Origin: Rhabditoides inermis
Taxonomy: Eukaryota; Nematoda; Chromadorea; Rhabditida; Rhabditidae
Length of the DNA stretch: 64,000 nucleotides
Reading direction: 5' to 3'
Assembly: GCA_963966185.1 (NCBI GenBank)
Contig: CAWZYM010000308.1
Coordinates: forward strand, 421,001 to 485,000
Notes under the pieces: model-generated
Told to the model about the DNA's origin: nothing
Database searches by the model: none
The model's input: the letters and a program-made list of their open reading frames with translations, nothing else
Made by a program: the position numbers and the translations under genes
Part shown: in pieces, positions 38,133 through 50,212 of the stretch
How the letters are laid out: every line of letters starts with the position of its first letter
Numbering within the stretch: position 1 is the first letter of the stretch

Positions 38133-39190
38133 ATGGAAGCTCACTATCCGCACTTTGTCGCTGATCTACCAGTCGGGTTCTGCGAGCAGAAACGACAGAT
38201 CATCATCGAGGTACGCATTATCGATTGATTGTCGTTGGAATATCGACCTCTCCTAGACGTTCCGATCGCTGGGCGTGGAGTCAGTGTACTTCACGGACGA
38301 CATAGCCCTGGGGACGGAGCTGATCGCTCTTCGCAGGGCGGCGACGGAGGGAGGGGCGGGGAAAGGGGAGGAGATGGTGTGGAGGCGCACACAACCAGTC
38401 GCCACCGCACACCATGTGCCCGCCCCTCCATCCACTCCTCCACCTCCCCCTCCTCCGGAAACCAGCCAGAGGCCTGCCCTTCTTCCTCCTGCTCCTCCTG
38501 CTCCTCCTCCGCCACCGAGGATCATCTGCCAGGTACACTTTACATGTTATTGATTGATTATCGATTTCTAGGCGTGCAACCTCTCTTACGCCATGCCCAC
38601 TCTGAAGCATGCGATTGGCCATGTTGAGACACCGCGCTTTCCCTGCCAACACTGCTACTACAAGGCCAATAGTGCGTCACTGAACTATACAAATACTGTG
38701 CTCGGGATTACTGTACTTAATAAACGTATTTTGTTCAGACTACTACGAGCGGGATCGTCACATGACCGACACTGGCCACACCCTCTCCGATCGACTCACC
38801 AGTGACGCAGAGGTATCGATCCGATCCATCAATCGATATTCATCAACTATTCCAGTACGAGACGCTCTGTCTCCAGCAGTTCGAAGTGTGCTTTCCGGGA
38901 GTGGCACTGCCCAAGAACGGAAACAAGTGGAAACAGGACTGCATCAAGACAACGGTACTCAATCTACAGTAACTCAGCAATCTACAGTAACCCTTTCCTC
39001 ACAGGCGCCGCTGTATGTGTGGGGTGCGACGGTGCATATGGAGGAGGTGCACGAGTCGTGGAAGCAGGCTGTGTTGCGGGGGGAGGCGGCAGTGCAGGAG
39101 CCGGAGAAGCGAGTGCCCAAGAGACAGCAGCGACGACAGGGGCCGCGCGCCGACACACGCAACCGATGCTACTGGGACAGACACGCATAA
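38133..39190 (+). CDS. Gene B: clustered zinc-finger family member with one module
   Basis: Six exons: 38133-38210, 38257-38532, 38572-38671, 38739-38812, 38856-38954, 39005-39190; 270 residues. The N-terminal domain covers residues 1-56 (FVADLP, then FRSLGVESVYF and a DIALGTEL box), split by a phase-0 intron as in its paralogues. A strongly Pro-rich linker (about 75-113) follows. The zinc-finger pair (117-172) is the clearest in the window: C-x2-C-x10-H-x3-H, an R-F linker, then C-x2-C-x12-H-x5-H with TGH at the end. The closing motif is FEVCFPGVALP (about 185-195). The C-terminal 50 residues are rich in Arg, Lys and Gln. Likely a small nuclear nucleic-acid-binding protein (inference). The gene lies 174 nt after gene A on the same strand. 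Confidence 0.83.
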
Positions 39191-39313
39191 GTGACGTCAT
39201 ACCATTTGTCCTGCATCAATGAAAGACTATTATCATACATTTATATTATAACATACTTTTTTAAAGCGTTTCGGAATGGTTTAGTGAATATACACAGTAC
39301 AACTACCGTAGCT

Positions 39314-41296
39314 CTACCGTTTTATGGAATGGGATGAGACGATATGGAACTCGCTTGGCAAGGAACGGCCTGGAAAGCAGCGACGGAAGTTGCTCGCGCA
39401 CTCAGACCGCCACTGCAATGCACACGTCAACCACAAACCCATATCTTTACTCAAACCAATCTAGACAAAATGTGTTCGGCACCTGATCATCGGAGCGCAT
39501 TCTGTCGACGAATTGATGGTTGCCGGGAGGATGGTACATCAAGCTCGCTCAAATATAGAAACATATGTATCACAGTATAAACATTATTTACAAGAACTTA
39601 CAGTAGCCCTCAGCCCTACCGTAACCACCTCCGTTCAGTTCTTTTTACAGTATCTCACTCACACTGGTGGGCGTAGTCGCAGTCACGACACCCGAATCGA
39701 GGCAAGGGGAGGTGCGAGTTGGCGTGGGTGAAAGACGCGCGACACCACAAGCCACACACCTGCCACAAGCAATCGATAAACAGTCAATCAATCAATCGAT
39801 AACTCACCATGCACTGCCGCTCGTCAGGGTTGTGGGGGAAGGCGCAGTGCTCGTCGTCTAAGCCGTTGTTCCGCTCGATCGGTTGAGAGACGCAGGGAAA
39901 GTCGAACTCGTTCAGGGGCGCAGCCGCCATCTTCTCCTGCAACTCTTACTCTTGATTTCGTGTCTAATCTCAAAACAAGGCACGTACGTGTGATAATCAT
40001 CCTGGACATGACTTTCTATCATATACGCATCCGCTACACGGAAATTTGAATAACCAACAAGATTGAAGTGCTCACGAGTTGAGAGAGGTCCGGCTTGACG
40101 TCGTCGTCGTGGTTGAGTTGAATGGGTTGGGGATTGGCGAGTGCGGGCGGCGGGGAGGCGACACGATCGCTCCATTCCTCTGCCCGCACTCCTTCCGACA
40201 GCCTCCTCGGGGGGACTCAAACCACGTTTATATAACACCAAGGGATAGTAGCACGGTAAGAGGCTATAGTGGATGAATAACAAGTCTGACAAGGAAGATT
40301 GTAGAAATGACGGAACTGACCGTTGACATTGGGTTTCATAAGGGGGCGCCGCGGGAAGCCGTCGCCAACCGCGCGGACCCCTCTATAGGGATGGGCCCTG
40401 GTGAACGTACGAGGGGGATGGGGTGCGACTGTGGTGGGAGCGCGCATCGGGGCGAGCTGGTTGACAGGCCGCACCAACGAGACCGGCAGGGCGAGAGGCG
40501 CACGGGGGAGCAACACGCGCACCCCGCCGTTCGGAAGACGAGACGTCGTCGCCTAGGCACGTTACAAGCAATAATCCATAGATACCCACATTTCGAGGAA
40601 TTCCCGTCCACGTTGAGGAAAACTGACGTCTCTGCACCACTCGAGTTGGATAAGTTGTCTGAGTCTGAACGACGAAAATCATAACCATGTAAGGGGAAAT
40701 AGTTCTACCTCCGCGTTGCTGACGCTGTCTTGGCGCGAGACCACCCTGAACGTCTGTGTGGATGAATGACGCACTTTCTTAATAGGGACGGCGTTCTTCG
40801 CTTGATTCGAGAACGTGTACTAAAACAATACACCGTAGAGATGATCACGGAAACACACCACCATCTGTAAAACTCAATTACATACATCGGAGGTGCGAGA
40901 GTCATCGCTCGCACTGGAGCAGGGATGGGCGGAGGCCGCGACTGGTACAGTGGGGACGATTGGCTCGGCAGGGACAGCCAAGGGAGACGCGCCGGCAGCC
41001 AAGACCTCAACAAGTTCGCAGTTCGCTTGCGTTCTACAGTATTGTATTGAAAGTATTGTATACAGTATTGTATTGAAACACGCCGCGTACCTTTGCCCTG
41101 GCCTTCTTGAGCTCGTCGAGCGTGTTGCCGAACGCCACTTCCTCGGCGAATACCACGTCCCGAATGCTCAGTGACGTGTAGAACTGAACAACGAATGTAA
41201 ATGAATAAATAGATAGAACCAACACACCTTCATTATGGCGACGTGGTCGCTGAACTCAGCGGGCAGCGAGGCCACCACGTACCGGTATATGGACAT
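39314..41296 (-). CDS. Gene C: clustered zinc-finger family member with one module
   Basis: Eleven exons on the minus strand, 5' to 3': 41228-41296, 41091-41183, 40886-41005, 40709-40819, 40590-40664, 40321-40552, 40076-40215, 39808-39936, 39663-39759, 39483-39547, 39314-39412; 409 residues. The N-terminal domain covers 1-54 (VVASLP; FYTSLSIRDVVF; EVAFGNTL). A long, low-complexity Pro/Ala/Arg region (55-300) separates it from the finger pair (about 322-368: C-x2-C-x9-H-x3-H, then C-x2-C-x10-H-x4-H). The closing motif is FRRCFPGRSLP near the end. The start is preceded by TTGTAG two bases upstream, a possible trans-splice site. The exon 3 acceptor (TTGTTGAG, at 41006) is the least certain; it was chosen because it alone keeps phase. 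Confidence 0.75.
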
Positions 41297-41654
41297 ACCT
41301 ACAATATGTGATAAAAGCAAGTACAATACATAACGAACAAAACTGAAATATGAAAATCAAAAAGAAAACAATAATATTCAAAAATTGAAATATAAGCGGG
41401 CCCGCGGGAACAGCTGATTCTCATCGGCGCTCAATTTCACGAAATTCGAATCATATGGGTACCGAATCATTTCGATTACGATAATAATGATTAATCATTA
41501 ACGATCTCTTTTATATACCGACCCGACCGTAATTTACATTCTTGTTGTGAAACTAGTAGGCAAGTACACCACGTACACCACAAATTAATTCCGATATCAA
41601 TATTTCATTCACAAAAGAAATGAGCATAAATAATAAAACAATACTAGTACGATA
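41297..41654. other. Intergenic region between genes D and C
   Basis: AT-rich, 358 bp, between the gene D stop and the gene C start on the same strand. No ORF, RNA or repeat of note is visible. Confidence 0.6.
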
Positions 41655-43656
41655 CTAAGTGATCTTAGCCAGGGCAGCAGCGATTCTTGCTTCCGCTTCC
41701 AATCGAAGCCTTTTTCTCTCGGCGATCTGAAATTTAACAATTAGAACTCATTTATCCAGTTGAGTTCACACCTTTTCCCTGAGTGTGAGATGTTTGGGGG
41801 GCGACGAGGGTTTCGGGGGTTCGGGAACATGACTAGTCTTCGGACGCCGTACAATTGTCGTCATCGAAGGCATCACATCGCCTAGAGACTGGACGGTGGT
41901 GAGTTTCTGAAAAAAAGTTATTGAGAGAGAATGAGAGCGGGAGAGAGGGAGAGAGAAGGAGAGAAAGAGAGGGGGGAAGAGAGGGAGAGAGAAAGAGAGA
42001 GAAAGGGGGAGAGAGAGGAACAGAGAGGGAGAGGGAGGGAGAGAGAGAGAGAGGGGGAGAGAGAGGGAGAGAGAAGGAGAGAGAAGGAGAGAGAGGGAGA
42101 GAGAGGGAGAGAGAGGGAGAGAGAGGGAGAGAGAGGGAGAGAGAGGGGGAGAGAGGGGGGGGGAGAGAGAGAGGTGGAGGGACTCACCCCGTTGACGAGC
42201 ATAACAGTGGTCTTGCACGATGGGTGGAGGGAATACGCGCGCATCACCCCCTCACTCTGTGTAACTGGTTGCAACGGCAGTGTACGGATCATCTCAGAAG
42301 AAGGGAATCTAGCCAGCGCGTTTTTAATCACGGAATCAGCAGTGTGGGTCTGAAATGAACGAATTGATCGCTGATGTGATGCATTCATCACTCACCCAGA
42401 CTCGAATCTGAGTATTCTCCAGTTCTCGGTTGATTTCTACTCCCATAGGCACAGCAGCAGAAGTGGCAGCTCTCGTGAGAACAGGGGGAGCCTCTCTCTG
42501 ATCGTGCGACGTCTCTTTGGCCTTTCTCTTCTTCGCATCTGGCTGGCTGGTGTCGGATACTCCCGAATCGGGGGAGGATGCGCAAGGGACGGGGACAGAG
42601 GGAGACTTCGGGGAAGAAGGAGAGACGGCAGCTGGCGATACGACCCACGCCTCATCCCGGAACTCTCGAGGCACGTATTCACCCGGATAGCAGCGAGTGA
42701 ACATGCGACCACACTCATCACGGTACTGCAAAAGAACAGAATTGTTATATCAGAGAATTAATCGATAAACTAACATTCTTGTCCGTCGCCAATCTGTCAA
42801 TATGCGTGTGTTTGTTGGCAGTACTGTGGAGTGACTGTGTGCGTGGATCTGAAAGAGTGGAGTGAATGTGATATGGGAGGGAGGACTGACAGGATGACGT
42901 ATAGCAGCACTGCTGGCACGCGTATCGCTTGCCACTCTTGCCGGGGTGCGCGTGTGCGATGCAGTGAGTCGCCACGTTAGCCACTGTCTTGTGACACATC
43001 TGCAACCATCATATGACATCACTATTACCCTAATCGAAGCAATTCACATCACAAACGCGCGTCTTCTTCGGTAGCGCTGCACGGGCCGTACTGAGCACTG
43101 ACTAAAACATGATTTATCAAAAACGATAGGTAGTGGTATTGCTTACCGCTTGCACTGGAGGAGCATGGTGAGTGTAGAGAGGAGGTGGAGGAGCAGGAAC
43201 AGGAAAAGTAGTGGGAGCAACAGGGGGAGCAGTCTGGAGAGCGGGAGAAGCAGTCGGAAGGGATGGAGGAGCAGCGGAGAGGATAGTCGGCTTGAGCTCC
43301 TCTGCGTCCACCGCTTCTTTCTTCATGCACAGCTTCACCGGCTCACTCGGGACTGATGAATCCGGATCCGGCTCCGGAGAGTCCAGGAAAGGTGGCTCCT
43401 CGCCATCCACAGGGTCAGCGGGTAGCGACTGCGAGGGCGATGACATCATCTGACCCTCTTTCAGCCGAATCAGCTCCGCACCGAAGGCAATCTCACGAGT
43501 GAAGAAGACGTCTTTCACGTTGAAAGCCGCAAAGAACTAAAGAGTACGGTGTACATGGGATACATCGGAGATGTCTTGTACCTTGATGACAAGCTGACGC
43601 TCTGGAGCCGTGAATTCTGGAGGGAGTTCGGCGACGAAGTAGGGTTCGAGAGGCAT
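41655..43656 (-). CDS. Gene D: clustered zinc-finger family member with one module
   Basis: Nine exons on the minus strand, 5' to 3': 43582-43656, 43147-43536, 43048-43101, 42891-42999, 42775-42848, 42396-42725, 42188-42349, 41772-41906, 41655-41726; 466 residues. The N-terminal domain covers 1-55 (YFVAELPPEF; FFAAFNVKDVFF; EIAFGAEL). An acidic then Pro-rich linker (56-165) follows. The finger pair (about 172-228) is C-x2-C-x9-H-x3-H and C-x2-C-x12-H-x5-H. The closing motif is FTRCYPGEYVP (about 242-252). Unlike its paralogues it continues for 210 more residues: a Ser/Pro-rich stretch with a KKRKAK basic patch (possible nuclear signal) and an Arg/Lys/Glu-rich C-terminal helix. Intron 7 is a purine microsatellite on the plus strand. 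The frame stays open upstream to 43905, so an N-terminal extension is possible, but the paralogues support this ATG. Confidence 0.82.
41919..42172 (-). repeat. GA/CT microsatellite in gene D intron 7
   Basis: GAGAGGGA-type repeat on the plus strand, thus CT-rich in the transcript. It begins about 15 nt after the 5' splice site and ends about 13 nt before the 3' splice site. It creates long spurious frames on both strands. Confidence 0.9.
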
Positions 43657-43952
43657 GGCAATGATGGAGTGAATCAGAAGAGTCTCCTGCAGACTACTTG
43701 TCTCCCCCATCTCTTTTCGAATGATACATGCTTGAATGGGGTATGCCTCCGGCGTGGCCATGTAACCGTGAGAGAAACACTTCTGTTCCTGGGTCAAAAT
43801 ATGCGGGAACTGGTTAGTGCCTCCATTCTCCAAAATGTGCGTTTGCTTGGGAGTGAATCGAAAAAAAAGAGCTTTGAGTGAATGAATAACAATTTCCATA
43901 AACACTGACTTTTTCTCAAGTTACGAAGAAGGATTTGATTGAATCATTTCTT
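43657..43952. promoter_or_regulatory. Divergent promoter region between genes D and E
   Basis: 296 bp between two outward-facing start codons. No clear TATA box or operator is seen. Part of it (43657-43905) is an open frame continuous with gene D exon 1, so it could also be 5' coding sequence of D. Confidence 0.35.
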
Positions 43953-44459
43953 ATGTGTTGTTGGATGGAGGGCGGTGTCTGGCTGTGCTTTGTCTCGTTC
44001 ATCGCCACTCTCATCGGCAGCGTGAGTTATCGAGTTATCGATCGACAGCAATTATTGATCTCAGGTCTCCATTGTCATTGTTTGTGGTGGTGGCGAGCAG
44101 AAGGTGAAGAAGCGCAAATGCGGCGACTCCGTGGCCGAGGGAGAGGTAAGCTCCTCCTCTCGAATCCACGCCCATGATTATTTGAGGAGCCGTCGTCGGG
44201 GAAGACTGACAAGGCGGAGAAGACTCAGGAGAAGAGCAACACGGCGAGCCACGCAGCCTCGGCACAGGCGCAGACAGACAGTCGCCTCAAGTCGGCGCCG
44301 GCCAGCGACGCGGCCAGCAAGCGGACAGGGAGCAAGAGCAAGAGCAGGCTGAAGAAGCCGCCCGTCGACGACAGACAGAAGAGCGGAGACATACGTGCGC
44401 CCGTCATCGAGAAGATACAGAAGAGTGGAGATGCGCCAAACAGCGGCGACAAGCCGTGA
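43953..44459 (+). CDS. Gene E: small one-helix membrane protein with Lys/Ser-rich tail
   Basis: Three exons: 43953-44021, 44065-44145, 44187-44459; 140 residues. Residues about 8-32 are hydrophobic (FVSFIATLIG, then VSIVIVCGG) and would make one transmembrane helix or an uncleaved signal anchor. The remaining 105 residues are very hydrophilic, rich in Lys, Ser, Ala and Asp, with several KSG/KTG repeats and no Cys pair. A second in-frame ATG is at 43965. AATAAA lies at 44544. It resembles the small anchored proteins with disordered tails common in animal genomes, but I recognise no family. Unrelated to the zinc-finger genes around it. Confidence 0.7.
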
Positions 44460-44795
44460 ACAACCACGCCTGCTTACAACTTACAATGTCAAGAATTCAA
44501 ACAAAACTTCTTATTACAACTAGGCGTATTTTTAATGTGATTTAATAAATATTTCATAAAATATTATATTTCAATTTACTAATAATGATTTTTCTTTCGT
44601 TCATGAACTTGTAATGTAACACCGTTTCCGTAAGTGTAATTTGAATTGTGCTCTGTAGACACAATTTCGAATAACCCAGCTCCAACGACAACGGTTCGCG
44701 CCAAAATTTGTTTTCTTATTCGAAAATAGCTTATTTTATTGTTGTTTTGTGTTATTGTTCCTCTGAATATCGTGACGACTATGTTTTCCTGCAGC
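44460..44795. other. Intergenic region between genes E and F
   Basis: AT-rich; holds the gene E polyadenylation signal (44544-44549). It ends in TTTTCCTGCAG, one base before the gene F ATG, a possible trans-splice acceptor. No other feature seen. Confidence 0.55.
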
Positions 44796-47700
44796 ATGAT
44801 GACGTTCGCCATGGCGGACGACCGCCAACGGCTTACACAGACTGTCGAGAAGCTCAGCACCCAAACTGTAAGATGTTTGAACCACGGCTCGTCAAGCGCG
44901 CACTCCCTCTATTGAAAAAGCGTGGCGATCAGAGGGGGCGGAGCTTATTGAAGTGGGCGTGGCTTGAATTCGAATTTTTGTTTCAATTGTAATCACACAA
45001 AAGATTCGGACAAGTGAGGTATCGAACCCCGGTAGCTAGATTACCAGGCTACCGTGATCGCATTGCGCCATGGAGGGTCTGAGGCGAACTGCACAAACAC
45101 TTCCCAAGTTGTCGCGAGTTTCGCCACTGGTGATTAGCGAGTTGTGATTCGCAAATATGCATTTTTGGCTTTCGTGCTGAGATTTGATGGGCGTGGCTTA
45201 AATCGATCTGAGTAGTGAAATGGCTTGAGCCCGTCACGGAGGGAGTGCGCGGGCTCTGTTGTTTTGACGAGCCGTGGAACTATTACTTCTTTTTTTACGA
45301 ATTTGGGAGTTATCAGATCTTGCTCTCGAACACAAGTGTGAACACAAGTAGGTACCACCATCGGATGCGGAACTGACGTCTACAGCGCGATCGCTCGTGG
45401 AGATGATGCGAGCTAACCTCGCTCCTCTCGAACCCGCACTTAAACAGGCTCAGCAAAACGTCGTCGAGTGAGTTCAGTCATTAGAATGGTTGAGTTTATC
45501 ATATAATTATAGCCTTGCCCGTCTCGTACCGCTCGCATCCCCCGCAATGGGCGGCTACATGTACACCGTGTTTTTCAAAGCATGCGTCGATCTGCTCCTC
45601 GCTCAGATCATTAAGGTATTTGTGATTTCGAGATAATGTTTTCTTTCGTGATTTGAAAAGCTTTTCGACCCCACTTGAATACAGACTGGAGCATCGGACG
45701 TGGAGTCTCGCGAGCTCGCGGGCGTTCTGCTACACTGCACCCTCGCAGCCGCAGAGACAGTCACCAATGCAATCGATAAGCAGGTATGATTCACGTGATG
45801 GTTCGTTACCATGACTCATCACTCATGTAGGAGCACGGTCTGGTGGTGCTCGACCAGTTGGAAGCGTCTTCGCTGCTCGCTCGCCTCAGCCACTCGTTCC
45901 CCATTGGATGGCTGCGCCGTCGCTGCCTCAACAAGGACAAGGAGGTATATGCGGTTTATTAAATCGCATTGTTTATAATGATTTATCATGCCTATTTTCG
46001 TTTAGATTGGCGAGTGTCTAGTGGAAGATCTGATCCCGCAGGATGTTGTCCACTCTATGCAGCGTATTCCTCCCTCTCTCTTCTCACTGTTCATCGACGT
46101 CAATAAAGTGGCGGAGAGGAGCGAGAAGGCCACGCCCACCGATGAGAAGCTCATCAACGGTGAGTCGCATGTTTACTGATTGTTATCATATGCATTTGTT
46201 TGAGTGAGTTTCCTGGCACGTTTCCACTCTTCTTTCCTTCGCCGCCTTGTGTGGCTCATCGGACACGACAGTGCATTCGCTTCCGGTGAGTGAATGAAGA
46301 TTGCGGATTACGGTAGACGTTGAATGGGGATTGTATATTTACATGCTCATTATAGTTTCATTTGTCGACTCGTTTCTGTCTTCTCTGCCCGCGATTGCTC
46401 CTCTGCAAAATACTGGCGAGATGAAGCTGTATAGGTCTGATGTCAAGGTGAATCTTTGTTGTAGTTACACTTTCATTAGTTTACTGTTGTTTCAGATTCT
46501 TCTGGTGGCCCTGTCTTCCTGGTCGCAGGAGCATTCGTCGACCATCCGGGCTGCCGGATCCGGCAAGTCTCCCGCACCCGTTCCCTCTGCCATCGAGGCT
46601 CGGTGAGGAGGGAGGACGATTGATGAAATAAGTATAAATGATTTTATTATTGATATGATTGATTGCAGTTTCCCGATGACTCGTGAGCAGCTGCAGTGCG
46701 CGACCAAGGTGCTCTCTGTGGCGGAGACGGCCAATAAGTTAGTATCTTGTTGTTGTTGTTGGTGTTATGGCGGTGATTGACGCGTAGAATTGCAGGACTC
46801 AGGCCTGCGACATGATGGTTATGCTGCAACTGCGCAATCTCACTGACACCACTAGACTGGTAAGTGAAAGGGGTTGCTGCTGATAACCTATGATAATTAC
46901 TATGACAACGAGGGCGATACGTGTACGAGAGTCTAACTGACAACAATCATGTTGAGAACCGCTCGGCTCGCGTGTCGATCAGGGTGCTATCGGCTGTGTA
47001 TGAGATGCTGGCTGCGAGTGGGGAAGAGGCGGCCGAGTGGGCGGAGCTGTTCGCCCAGACAATCGAGAAGGTACTGTGGCCGAGTGTGATCCGGTTACCG
47101 TTTTCACCTGATTGTAGATGATCCTGAACACTGACGTGGCGTCGCGTCGCAGTGTGGAGCTGTTCCCGCCCGGCGGAGAGCCACTCACCACCGATGAAGA
47201 GGTACGAGAGGGATGGGATTACTGTATGCCCACTCCTATTCTATAGGGTATCCCCCATTTTCACAGTACAATTTTCGGCGGTCGGTCAGACAGACGAGAA
47301 ATGACGAGGAATTTATGCATAAACAGAGTCATTATGAGGTTTTTGTGAAATAACTCCGTTCAAAATCAGAAATTCAAGAAAAGCCCACGACAATCTCTTC
47401 GTATGTATCTTCCGGACGTGGTGTGCAAGTTTGGTGCAAATTGGTTCAGTTGGAACCAAGTTATTAAAGGTTCTAGTTTTCCCGTTGAAAAACGGTCGTT
47501 TTTACCACTTTGTTGCTCATAATTCACTTAGTTTTTGAGATGTCGAAAAAAGCCCACGACAATCGATGGGCCGTATACAGACCTATACACTCTGAAAATT
47601 TTATGTTATTCGGAAAAGTCTAAACGGAGTTATTAGCTCTGGAAGATGCTCCGATCTGCTTCATTTGACTTGCAAATGACCCTCATTTCCCTAAAATCAG

Positions 47701-50212
47701 ACCGCCAAGCGCGCGAATCGCGCGGTCGAATGGTCTTGCGCAGGCCGATAGCGCGACTAGATGTGATGAAATGATGTCTAGAAAACATGCAGCGAGATGG
47801 CTGCCGTACCGTGAACCGGGGGATACCCTATAAACGTATTAAATGTTGATTGATTGTGTATGCTTATCTAGGAGGATCTGCTGCGTGGTGTGCAGTTGTT
47901 CCTCTGTGGTCGCTCGGCTGCTCGGGGCGAGTGGGCGGCTGCGGTGGCCAAGGCAGACCAGCACAGACACGACAAACACGGCGCCAGCCAGCTCGTCAAG
48001 GTGGGAGGAGGGGATGGTGTGAAGAAGAAAAGTATTATGTCAAGTTATATTTGGTTTGAGTTTTGCAATAGTAATGAGATACCGTTTCAGATCGTGTCTG
48101 CTGCGCAGTCTGCCGGCAAGGCTCTTCCTGAGTGGATTGCGAGGGCAAAGGAGGCTGAGGTGGGTTGTTTCAAGGACTTGAAAATGTGTTTTAATGGAGT
48201 CTGATCAATTGTTATCTCTAGGTGAACCATAATTTCTATCATGTATTGTGTTCAGGCCCTTCTGGCGAAGATGTACGCTGCCAAGCAGCCGGCGCAGCAG
48301 CAGCAGAATAAGGAGAGGGTGGTGGAGCAGTCTGTCCGAGACGCGGACAATCTGCTTCTCCCTCCCAACGCCGATCCCAGTCGCGAGTCTATGTCAGTTT
48401 CTTCTGTCCCTTTTCTGAGTTCTAATTCGCACTAGATCCTCTTTATTCTGATAATTTCTTCCAGTGCCCCGTGCGAGTTTCTCTCCCCCATTGGCTCTCC
48501 GTCTGGCTTCGAGCCGCGCGTCCGCGGACCGAGGAAGAGTCTCATGGTGAGTATTGATTGATTGGCTATTGATTCATTCATTCGTGTGTCAGATTGACGC
48601 GGAGACGATGGTGGACGACTCGTTTGTGTCTGCTCGGTCGGATATGACGGCGACTCCGGAGCCGCAGGAACCGGCCGCCACCCTCATCTCTCCCGTCCTG
48701 CCCGCGGCTGAGCCAGCACCTGCCACGCCTGCCAAGAGCGAGGTTCGGTTGGAGTATGATGTATACATGTAATGGTTCATTTCCAGCGCGGCTGTTCTCC
48801 TATCAACGTGCCGGTGTCGCCTCCCGAGGAGCCACATCCGAGGACTGGAGTGGTGAGTCATGTGGGGGATTATGAGAGTACGGATCGGATATAAATGGAA
48901 TGCAATGAAAATAAGTGATGTTGTTTTAGCCGCCGCCTCTGGGTGGGAATGTGGCGGACATGTCTGTGATGGAGTGTCCGGAAGGCTTCGTCGAATCGCC
49001 GCAGTTCTGGGATGAGATGGAGGAGTCTTTCGCAGACATGCGACTCAAGATGATGCGCATTCAGCTCAAGCAGGTCGAGGTGAGCGTGTTAATTATTGAT
49101 TATCGATTGCATGGTCTTTGCTGTTCTCTATTCACTGGTGTGTATAGGAGGCGAACTCCCGTTCGGCGGCTCGTTCGGAGGAGATTGCGCGGGAGAAGGC
49201 GGAGGAGGAGGAGAGGGAGGTGGACAGACTGCGGGAGGAGGTGCGGCTTCTCAAGGAGCAGCAGACTCGCCTCGCCGGCCCCGCCCCCGCCAGCCCCGCC
49301 CAGCAGTCGCTCGCCCGTCCGCAGCTCGGAGACCCGTCGGCCCTGCTCCGACAGCAGCAAAAGACGCAACTCCAGTCGCTCCTCCAACAGCCCAGTCGAT
49401 TCGGTGCGTTGCATATCGTGTGATTGGCTTCTGATTGTATTGATTGTCTCGTTCCAGCGTTCCCCTCTCCCCAGGCTGCCACTCTTCCGCAGATGATGCC
49501 ACTGCAGAAGGGTTGGTCTGACTTGTTTTTGTTTTGTTTTTGAAAAATATGATGTTTCGAATTAGCGCCTTTATTATTGCGTTGTTGTCAGGAGGCACGG
49601 CGTGGCAGGAGTGGCGCAGTCCGGCGCTGGATGCGACGAACGCGGCGGATGTGACGAGCGAGTCGCCCCTGGCTGCCATCCAGAGGATGGCCATGCAGGC
49701 TGGAGGAGGGGGAGGTGCGGGACTACCCGCCCCCACTGCTCCCGCCACATTCAGCCCCATGTTCCCCCAATGTGCGTGGTGGAAGGTGAAAGAATGAATC
49801 TGAGTTGTTTGGAATCGTGAAGATTGGACGTTATAAGTTATAGTTTGTATATGATGATATTTCAGTGGGTGTGAGTCCGCAGGGCTCGTCTCCTTGCAAC
49901 GACACGATGTCGTTCTTTGGTGGAGGTGGGTTGAGGGAAGACGGTAGATCGATATGGCATGGTGGTTTCAGCTTCCCGCGGAGTGATCTCGCCGCAGGTT
50001 GACCAGACCCTCAACAACACTGTCGACTTTTTCAAGAAGACTGATGACAGTGAGTGTTACAATGGTTTCCTTTTGTATGATTCTGCAATGGTGTTGTTTG
50101 AGAGTGTCACCACGCGGAGGCTGGACGCTGTCTGGGCTGTGGATCGGACGAGGAGATCGAGCGGGTGATGGCTATCCTCACCCAACTGGCCGACAAGGCA
50201 GACATGGAGTAG
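44796..50212 (+). CDS. Gene F: large helical and coiled-coil protein, family not recognised
   Basis: Twenty-six exons: 44796-44867, 45352-45467, 45513-45615, 45685-45783, 45831-45944, 46006-46159, 46205-46285, 46356-46447, 46496-46602, 46669-46737, 46796-46859, 46957-47070, 47118-47201, 47872-48000, 48091-48159, 48256-48392, 48465-48546, 48593-48742, 48787-48852, 48930-49079, 49148-49403, 49458-49511, 49592-49771, 49866-49925, 49972-50049, 50103-50212; 929 residues. Residues 1-490 are predicted by eye to be mostly amphipathic helices with few low-complexity stretches. Residues about 500-640 are Ser/Pro-rich and probably disordered. About 650-720 is a charged coiled coil (EEIAREKAEEEEREVDRL region). 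The rest is Gln/Pro/Gly-rich, ending in a short helix. An adaptor or scaffold role is only a guess. A transposon sits in intron 13. Least certain are the exon 7 and exon 26 acceptors, chosen by phase. Confidence 0.72.
45010..45082 (-). pseudogene. tRNA-like sequence (tRNA pseudogene or SINE head)
   Basis: On the minus strand an A-box-like TGGCGCAATG and a B-box GGTTCGATACC lie at tRNA spacing, with a T-arm of four pairs. The acceptor ends do not pair and the anticodon arm does not form a 5-bp stem with a 7-nt loop, so it is not a working tRNA. It lies in intron 1 of gene F. Confidence 0.35.
47242..47832. mobile_element. MITE-like element in gene F intron 13
   Basis: About 590 bp bounded by perfect 15-bp terminal inverted repeats, TATAGGGTATCCCCC and GGGGGATACCCTATA. 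The ends could include a TA target duplication, as in Tc1/mariner-type insertions (inference). Inside, the 17-mer AAAAGCCCACGACAATC occurs twice, about 175 bp apart. No transposase frame. The host intron is 670 bp, against about 50 bp for its neighbours. Confidence 0.8.

Noticed and set aside
41766..42391. Long SLSLP and GERE repeat frames
   Set aside because: Translations of the GA/CT microsatellite in gene D intron 7.
45010..45082. Functional tRNA gene
   Set aside because: A- and B-boxes are present but the acceptor and anticodon stems do not pair.
46205..46285. Alternative gene F exon 7 starting at 46209
   Set aside because: That acceptor leaves phase 0 and forces stops in exon 8; starting at 46205 keeps the frame open.
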